From the NCBI GenBank assembly GCA_041569895.1, contig JBFFXF010000078.1, positions 1-28,609 of the forward strand: 28,609 nucleotides of DNA, in the 5' to 3' direction. The stretch's first letter is position 1. Each line of letters starts with the position of its first letter. The notes beneath the pieces were generated by a model, which saw nothing but the letters and a program-made list of their open reading frames with translations, was not told the DNA's origin and did no database searches. Shown piece after piece: positions 23,396 to 28,609 of the stretch. Made by a program: the position numbers and the translations under genes. The stretch is from JBFFXF01 sp041569895. GTDB taxonomy: Bacteria > Planctomycetota > UBA8108 > JACQVS01.

Positions 23396-24444
23396 CGGTC
23401 GCCCCCCGTGGTCGCGCCCGCTGTCCCGCCGCGGACCGCCTTGCTCCCGACCGCCTCGAGGTCGAGCACCTGGAGCGGCCCCGCGGTCTGCTCGTCGAGC
23501 ACGAAGACGCGCGGCAGCTTCGGCAGCAGTTGCTCGATGGCCTCGAGATAGAGACGCCGGCGCGTCACCTCGGGGCTCTTCTCGTACTCCCCGAGGATCT
23601 TCACGAACTTCGCCACGTCGCCGCGCGCCTCGTTGATGCGCTTCAGCTTGTAGCCCTCCGCCTCCTGTATGGTCTTCTGCTTCTCGCCCTCCGCCGCGGG
23701 GATCGCCTTCTCGTACTCGCGCCGCGCCTTGTTGATCGTCGTGTCCTTCTCCTGGCGCGCGCGGTTGACCTCGTTGTAAGAGTCCTGGACCGCCTCGGTG
23801 GGGGGGACGACGTTCTGGAGCTCGACCGCCTGCACGTAGACGCCCGAACCGTAGTCGTCCAGCGTCTTCTGCATCGCCCGCTTCACCTCGCGGGCGATCT
23901 CGCGCCGGCGGGCCGTGAGCACCTCGGTGGCGCTCGAGTCACCGACGACGAGTCGCATCGCGGCCTCCGAGACGTCACGGATGGTGTCGACGGGGTTCTT
24001 GATGTTGAAGAGCCAGTTCGGGGCGTCCTTGATCTTGTACTGGACGATCCACTCGACGTCGACGACGTTCTGGTCACCGGTCAGCATCAGCGACTCCTCC
24101 GGGACCTCCCTCGATTTCCCCGAAGAGCGTCCGATCCCTCCAGCGGAACGGAATCCGAAGGGCAGCGTCTGCACGCGATCGACCTTGACCCGATCGACGC
24201 GGTCGATCAGGAACGGCAGCTTGAAGTGCAGACCGGGCTCGAGTGGCGGCGCGACGTGGCGCCCGAACCGCTGCAGGACTCCCACCTCGTCGGTGTCGAC
24301 CGCCACGAAGCTCGACAGCACGCCGAGCACGACGATCGCCACGACGAGGAGCAGCCCGACGAGGCGGAGTACCTTGCGCAGCGGAAACTGCTCCAGGCTG
24401 CGCTGGATATCGCGCCCGAGGCGTTCGAAGTCCCTGTCGTCCAT
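23392..24444 (-). CDS. hflK: HflK, regulator of the FtsH protease
   Basis: 350 residues; GAGGAG lies 6 bases before the ATG. A cytoplasmic N-terminus leads to a membrane helix (25-47, VLRLVGLLLVVAIVVLGVLS), then the SPFH domain: VDTDEVGVLQRFGRHVAPPL, EPGLHFKLPFLIDRVDRVKV, LMLTGDQNVVDVEWIVQYKI and DVSEAAMRLVVGDSSATEVL. A coiled coil follows (NEVNRARQEKDTTINKARRE and IPAAEGEKQKTIQEAEGYK), with ALDER-like YLEAIEQLLPKLPRVFV near the end. It lacks the Gly-rich N-terminal extension of E. coli HflK and is slightly shorter. It works as a heteromultimer with HflC, encoded directly downstream. A possible AGTATAGAT -10 sequence lies about 27 bp before the ribosome site, without a clear -35. Confidence 0.95.
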   Translation of the reverse strand: MDDRDFERLGRDIQRSLEQFPLRKVLRLVGLLLVVAIVVLGVLSSFVAVDTDEVGVLQRFGRHVAPPLEPGLHFKLPFLIDRVDRVKVDRVQTLPFGFRSAGGIGRSSGKSREVPEESLMLTGDQNVVDVEWIVQYKIKDAPNWLFNIKNPVDTIRDVSEAAMRLVVGDSSATEVLTARRREIAREVKRAMQKTLDDYGSGVYVQAVELQNVVPPTEAVQDSYNEVNRARQEKDTTINKARREYEKAIPAAEGEKQKTIQEAEGYKLKRINEARGDVAKFVKILGEYEKSPEVTRRRLYLEAIEQLLPKLPRVFVLDEQTAGPLQVLDLEAVGSKAVRGGTAGATTGGDR

Positions 24445-24481
24445 CGGCGCTCCTCTATTCGAGTGTCAGAGATCTATACTA

Positions 24482-24694
24482 TCACACGGAACAGGGCGCG
24501 AAGCTCTCGCACTGCTCCTCGGAGACGTCGTCGCTCCCGCCACACTCCGGATGCGGCGCCGGCGGTGAAGTCCTTCTCGCCGCCCCGGGTCCGGCTGTCG
24601 CTCTGACGGAGCCGTCGGCGAACGCCCCGCCGGCGCACAGGAGGGCAGCGACTGCCGTGAACAGCACAATGAGAACCGACCCGGAGCTTCTCAT
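24482..24694 (-). CDS. Small secreted cysteine-containing peptide
   Basis: 70 residues from ATG 24694, with GAGGG 4 bases upstream. A clear Sec signal (MRSSGSVLIVLFTAVAALLC, then AGGAFADG) is followed by about 40 residues rich in Pro, Ala and acid, ending ECGGSDDVSEEQCESFAPCS with three Cys. No family is recognised. The short length lowers confidence, but the signal peptide and ribosome site argue for a real gene. It lies 37 bp upstream of hflK on the same strand. Confidence 0.5.
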   Translation of the reverse strand: MRSSGSVLIVLFTAVAALLCAGGAFADGSVRATAGPGAARRTSPPAPHPECGGSDDVSEEQCESFAPCSV

Positions 24695-24797
24695 GACACC
24701 CTCGTTGCGCGCACTCGGGGAACGCTCGACACCGCTCATTATGCTGCACCGCTCGCGTCCCCGACAATCGTCTTCTCCTGGTCGCAAGCCCACCGTT

Positions 24798-24827
24798 CTT
24801 GACTCCCAGTCAAGCTGGCGGTACTTT
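24798..24827 (+). promoter_or_regulatory. Promoter and overlapping palindromic operator of the sigma-factor gene
   Basis: TTGACT (24799-24804, five of six bases) and TACTTT (24822-24827) are 17 bp apart, giving a start near 24834 and a short leader before GTG 24861. The -35 box lies inside a perfect inverted repeat, CTTGACT-CCC-AGTCAAG (24798-24814). Such a palindrome across the -35 box is where a dimeric repressor would bind to block transcription. Confidence 0.55.
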
Positions 24828-24860
24828 TTCGGCGGACAGCCAGCGCGGGATCTCCTCTCG

Positions 24861-25556
24861 GTGTGCAGTGACGTCGTTTCCCAGATCCGTCAATCGCAGG
24901 GTGGTGATCGCGCCGCCTTCGATTCCCTTGCGCTCCGATTCGAGGGCGAGATCCGCGATCTCGTGGCGCGGCTTCTGGGATCCGATCTGCGGGCGCGCGT
25001 CGACGTCGAGGATCTCTGCCAGGAGACGTTCCTGCGAGCCTTCCGGACCATCGTCCAGTTCCGGGGCGACTCGGAGGCGATCTTTCGCGGGTGGCTCCGG
25101 ACCATCGCGCGGCACGTCGTCGAGGAGTGCGGACGTCGGATGCGCGCGGCGCGAGCGAACGTCGATCGCGAGCGCTCGCTGACGCGGTCGTCGGAGGGGC
25201 CTGGCGATGGCGATCCGGAGGCGAGCACGCCCTCGCCGAGCCGACTGCTGCGGCGCGAGGAGCGCTACGAGCGTCTGATGCGCGCCCTCGAGACGCTCAG
25301 CGATGCGCATCGCCGGGTGATCGTGCTCTCGCGGCTGGAGGGCCTGTCGATGAAGGAGGTCGCGGAACGCATGAATCGCTCGCCGAAGGCGGCTTCGGTG
25401 CTGCTCGTGCGTGCGATGCTCAAGCTGCGCGAATCGTTCGGGAACACCGAGAGCCTCGGATTGCCGACGCGCAACCTCGGTCGCGATCTCCGGACCGAGG
25501 CCGACGCCGATCCCGGCCGCGATGGCGGGGCGCCGGAGGACGGCGATGATCGCTAG
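24861..25556 (+). CDS. ECF-type RNA polymerase sigma factor
   Basis: 231 residues from GTG 24861; the frame is open further upstream, but the promoter at 24798-24827 places the start here. Region 2 is clear (RARVDVEDLCQETFLRAFRT, then FRGWLRTIARHVVEECGRR), including the DVEDLCQETFLRAF core helix that binds the polymerase and -10 DNA. A Ser/Pro/acid linker (SSEGPGDGDPEASTPSPSR) leads to region 4: LETLSDAHRRVIVLSRLEGL, then SMKEVAERMNRSPKAASVLL, a helix-turn-helix that reads the -35. Regions 1.2 and 3 are missing, as in extracytoplasmic-function sigma factors. No anti-sigma gene is present; instead the gene overlaps a Ser/Thr kinase gene by 11 bp. In planctomycetes such pairs are common, and phosphorylation by the kinase is a likely control. 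Confidence 0.93.
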   Translation: MCSDVVSQIRQSQGGDRAAFDSLALRFEGEIRDLVARLLGSDLRARVDVEDLCQETFLRAFRTIVQFRGDSEAIFRGWLRTIARHVVEECGRRMRAARANVDRERSLTRSSEGPGDGDPEASTPSPSRLLRREERYERLMRALETLSDAHRRVIVLSRLEGLSMKEVAERMNRSPKAASVLLVRAMLKLRESFGNTESLGLPTRNLGRDLRTEADADPGRDGGAPEDGDDR

Positions 25557-28500
25557 CGTGCCGGGCGCGGGGAAGGGCGCGGGGCCGGACGCCGACCTGC
25601 CGGCGCGAGAGGAGCGACTCGGTCGCGTCGTCGCCGAGTGCTCCGACCGCATCAACGCCGGCGAGGACCTCGACATCGACCGCATCGTGGCCGCGCATCC
25701 CGATCTCTCTCCGGAGCTCGAGCTCGCGCTCGAGCTGCTCGGCGATCTGGAGCGCGCGCCGCCCTCCGACAGCATGCCGGGCACCATCGGCGGGTTCCGC
25801 ATCGTGCGAGAGATCGGCCGCGGCGGCATGGGTGTCGTGTACGAGGCCATCGAGGAGGCGCTCGGGAGACGCGTGGCGCTCAAGGTGCTGCCGCTGCGCG
25901 CCGGCATCGACGGCATCACGCTCGAGCGTTTCCTGCGTGAGGCGCGCGCCGCGGCGCGGCTTCACCACACGCACATCGTGCCGGTCCACGCCGTGGGCGA
26001 GCACGACGGCGTGCACTTCTACGCCATGCAGTTCATCGACGGCTGCAGTCTCGACCGCGTCATCGACGAGCTCCGCCGCGACGCCGGGGGTGATGGGGCG
26101 CGAGCGCCCGGCTCGCGAGGCCCGGCGAGCCAGCTCGCCCGTCGCATCGCCGCGACGCTCGTCGGTCCAGACGCGGGCGAGCGGCGCGAGGAGTACTTCC
26201 GCACCGCCGCCTGCATCGCGGCAGACATCGGCGACGCGCTGGATCACGCGCACGGCGAGGGCGTGCTGCACCGCGACGTCAAGCCGTCGAACATCATCGT
26301 CGACCGGCGCGGCTCGGTGTGGGTGGCCGACTTCGGCCTCGCGCGCGATGTCGACAGCGCCGCGCTGACGCAGAGCGGAGACGTCGTCGGCACGGTCGCG
26401 TACATGGCGCCCGAGTGGTTCGAGGGCGACGGCGATCGCCGCAGCGATGTCTACAGCCTCGGGCTGACGCTCTACGAGCTGATCACGCTGCGTCCGGCGT
26501 TTCATGACAGCGATCCGCGGCGACTGATGCGCGCCGTCGTCGACGGCTCGCCGCCACGGCCACGACGCGTCGATCCGCGCATCCCCGCCGATCTCGAGAC
26601 CATCGTCCTCACCGCGACGGCCCGCGAGCCGGAACGCCGATACGCCACCGCCACGGCGCTTGCCGACGACCTCAGGCGCTTCGCCGCCGGCCAGCCGATC
26701 CTGGCGCGGCCGTGCGGCCCTCTCGAGCGCGCCTGGCTGTGGGCCCGGCGCAAACCGCTGCTCGCATCGCTCGGCGCGGTGATCACGTTGCTGCTCATCG
26801 TCATCGCGATGGGCTCGGCCATATTCGCGTGGAACCTCCGGGACCGCCTCTACCGCGCCTACGTCAGTCAGGCGCGAGCCGAGCGACTGAGCGGGCGCGC
26901 GGGGCGGCGGTTCGAGGCGCTCGACGCGATCGCCCGCGCCGCCCGCATCCGCATCACGCCGGAGCTCCGCGACGAGGCGATCGCGTCGCTGTCGCTCGCC
27001 GATGCGCGACCGCTCGTGGAGATCGCCGCGGACTGGCGAGACGCCCATCGAGCGCCGGACCCGGCGATCGAGCGGTACGCGGCCCTCGAGCCCGGCGCGC
27101 CGGATATCGTCGTGCGACGCGTCACCGATGACGCTGAACTGCTCCGCCTGCATGCCGGCCAGGGCGCCACCGCGTCGCGCTGCTTCTGGTCGCCCGACGG
27201 CGGACTGCTCGCCGTCGTCGTGCGACGCGACCGGGACTCCGCGCTGCGCGTCCACGACGCGCTGTCGGGCGACACGGTGCTCGAGCTCCCCGGTCCGGTG
27301 GTGCCCGAGGCGTGCGCGTTCGCGCGTCAGGGCCGCCGCGTCGCGATCGCGAGCCCGACCGGCGCGTGTCGCGTCACCGACGTCGCCACCGGCGTCGAGA
27401 CGCTGCGGTTCACCGTCGCGTCGCGGCCGAAGTGGCTGGAGTTCTCGCCGGGAGATCGCTTCATCGCCGTCCTCCACGACCTCGCCGGCGACGTCACCGT
27501 CGTCGACGGCGTCTCCGGCGCGCCGGTCACGACCATCGCGCACGCGCGCACGGTGAGCGGCGTCGCGTTCAGTCCGTGCGGCCGTCTCCTGGCGTCGTCT
27601 TCGTTCGACACGCACGTCTACCTCTGGGAGGTCGGCAGCTGGCGGCTCGCGCGTCGTCTCGATGGCCACCGCAACGCGGTCACCGGCGTCCTCTTCGCCC
27701 CCGATGGCGAGCTGCTCGTCTCCGGCGGATGGGACTCGGCCCTCCATCTGTGGAATCCGTGGACCGGACAGCATCTCGCCACCGGCGCTGCGGGGTACTA
27801 TCCGCTCGTCTTCGACGCCGCGGGCACGCGTCTCGCCGTCTCCATCGAGAAGCAGCTCTCCGTGTGGGAGGTCGCTCCCGGCGGCGCGTGCCGGACCTTC
27901 GTCGCGCCGCGCGCCTACTCGGGCTTCGCCGTCTCGTTCCATCCCTCCGGGCGACTGCTCGCCTACGCCGTCGGCGGCCTCGCCGCCGGATTCTGGGACC
28001 TCGAGACGCGGCGTGAGTTCCGCTTCCCGTTCGCCGCCCAGCTCTTCTTCCTTCCCGGTGACGGGGGACTGCTGACGCTCTCGGAGATCGGCCCCGTGCT
28101 CTGGCCGACCGAGCTGGTCGAGGAGCCGGGCGGGGACGTGCTCGTCATCGGGCCGCCGTCGCCGCTCGATCGACGGCGCTGGGGCGGGCCGTCCGCGCTC
28201 CCGAGCGGCGCTCGCCTCGCGCTCTCGAGCGGCGATCTCCCGGCCGTCCTGCTCGTCGAGCTCGACGGCGTGCCGCGTGGCGACGTCCTCGACGCGCTGC
28301 CGAGGTCGGCGCAGACAACGCTGAGCGGCGACGGGCGCTGGCTCGCGGCCGGGACCTGGAAGGGCCACGGCGTCAGGATCTGGGACCTCGCCACGCGGAC
28401 GGTCGCCACGGACCTGCCCCTCGGCGAGTCCGCGGTGGCGCACTTCAGCCCCGTCGATGAGCGGCTGCTCACCATCGAGGCCGGCCGGCTCGCGCTCCTG

Positions 28501-28609
28501 GAGAGCGGCACGTGGAGGCCGGTTCACCAGGAGGACGGGTTCTTCTCGAACGCCGCCGCGTTCTCGCCCGACGGTCGCTTTCTCGCCGTGGCCAGGGTGA
28601 CGTCGCCCG
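25546..28609 (+). CDS. Transmembrane Ser/Thr protein kinase with WD40 propeller, 3' end missing
   Basis: More than 1020 residues; no stop before the window ends. ATG 25546 overlaps the sigma-factor gene by 11 bp, with GGAGGA 6 bases upstream. A short N-terminal part (DIDRIVAAHPDLSPELELAL) resembles that of many planctomycete kinases. The Hanks-type kinase has all key motifs: IGRGGMGVVYEA (90-101), VALKVL with K113, LHRDVKPSNI with D244, ADFGLARD with D262, and GTVAYMAPEWFEG. A membrane helix (about 405-430, LLASLGAVITLLLIVIAMGS) leads to the extracytoplasmic C-terminal part, a WD40 propeller: blades such as VSGVAFSPCGRLLASSSFDT and VTGVLFAPDGELLVSGGWDS. The propeller probably senses or scaffolds; the cytoplasmic kinase may phosphorylate the neighbouring sigma factor. 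An insert between APE and region V is not unusual in length. Confidence 0.95.
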   Translation, partial: MIASVPGAGKGAGPDADLPAREERLGRVVAECSDRINAGEDLDIDRIVAAHPDLSPELELALELLGDLERAPPSDSMPGTIGGFRIVREIGRGGMGVVYEAIEEALGRRVALKVLPLRAGIDGITLERFLREARAAARLHHTHIVPVHAVGEHDGVHFYAMQFIDGCSLDRVIDELRRDAGGDGARAPGSRGPASQLARRIAATLVGPDAGERREEYFRTAACIAADIGDALDHAHGEGVLHRDVKPSNIIVDRRGSVWVADFGLARDVDSAALTQSGDVVGTVAYMAPEWFEGDGDRRSDVYSLGLTLYELITLRPAFHDSDPRRLMRAVVDGSPPRPRRVDPRIPADLETIVLTATAREPERRYATATALADDLRRFAAGQPILARPCGPLERAWLWARRKPLLASLGAVITLLLIVIAMGSAIFAWNLRDRLYRAYVSQARAERLSGRAGRRFEALDAIARAARIRITPELRDEAIASLSLADARPLVEIAADWRDAHRAPDPAIERYAALEPGAPDIVVRRVTDDAELLRLHAGQGATASRCFWSPDGGLLAVVVRRDRDSALRVHDALSGDTVLELPGPVVPEACAFARQGRRVAIASPTGACRVTDVATGVETLRFTVASRPKWLEFSPGDRFIAVLHDLAGDVTVVDGVSGAPVTTIAHARTVSGVAFSPCGRLLASSSFDTHVYLWEVGSWRLARRLDGHRNAVTGVLFAPDGELLVSGGWDSALHLWNPWTGQHLATGAAGYYPLVFDAAGTRLAVSIEKQLSVWEVAPGGACRTFVAPRAYSGFAVSFHPSGRLLAYAVGGLAAGFWDLETRREFRFPFAAQLFFLPGDGGLLTLSEIGPVLWPTELVEEPGGDVLVIGPPSPLDRRRWGGPSALPSGARLALSSGDLPAVLLVELDGVPRGDVLDALPRSAQTTLSGDGRWLAAGTWKGHGVRIWDLATRTVATDLPLGESAVAHFSPVDERLLTIEAGRLALLESGTWRPVHQEDGFFSNAAAFSPDGRFLAVARVTSP

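Noticed and set aside
25420..28527. Very long open frame on the minus strand (over 1000 codons)
   Set aside because: It is the antisense shadow of the kinase/WD40 gene: Arg/Glu/Asp-rich, no domain, no ribosome site. GC-rich DNA leaves such frames open by codon bias.

Overview
This GC-rich window (no rRNA, tRNA, CRISPR array or intact mobile element seen) looks like a chromosomal piece of a planctomycete or close relative, probably from an uncultivated organism. The clues are a huge secreted LamG protein ending in two dockerin-like repeats with the motif VLNFLFLGG, a Tat-exported Gfo/Idh/MocA dehydrogenase, many secreted proteins and lipoproteins, and an ECF sigma factor overlapping a transmembrane Ser/Thr kinase with a beta-propeller. 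The assignment is inference from gene families, not from a marker gene.

Layout. 1-1305: the end of a hypothetical protein and a small membrane protein with a cysteine cluster (+). 1354-6001: a minus-strand block with a SHOCT membrane protein, an exported protein with a CcmH-like cysteine tail, its operon partner Gfo/Idh/MocA dehydrogenase, a GNAT acetyltransferase, and a small secreted/membrane protein that appears frameshifted. 6558-8537: a coiled-coil/HTH regulator (+), an alpha/beta-hydrolase lipoprotein (-) and a conserved hypothetical (+). 8568-12218: the giant LamG/PA14/dockerin protein (-), preceded by 17-bp tandem repeats. 12557-15414: a Tat lipoprotein amidohydrolase (-) and two TPM-domain proteins (+). 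15475-17257: a DinB-like protein (-), a small hypothetical (+) and a signal-peptidase-I homologue whose catalytic Ser is Asp (-).

17617-21460 is the most interesting part. Three plus-strand genes form an operon: a CotA-like multicopper oxidase, a SCO1/SenC copper chaperone and a membrane-anchored protein. The first two each carry one in-frame TGA. In the SCO protein it falls exactly on the second Cys of the CxxxC copper site, giving CxxxU. In both genes a perfect hairpin with a 5-base loop starting CGTG follows, with the loop 18 and 20 bases after the TGA. This geometry fits bacterial SECIS elements. I read both as selenoproteins: a selenocysteine-containing multicopper oxidase encoded with a selenocysteine-containing copper chaperone.

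21518-24694 (-): a lipoprotein with a secretin-like domain downstream of overlapping hflC and hflK, and a small secreted peptide gene. 24861-28609 (+): an ECF sigma factor with a promoter and overlapping palindrome, then a Ser/Thr kinase whose end lies outside the window.
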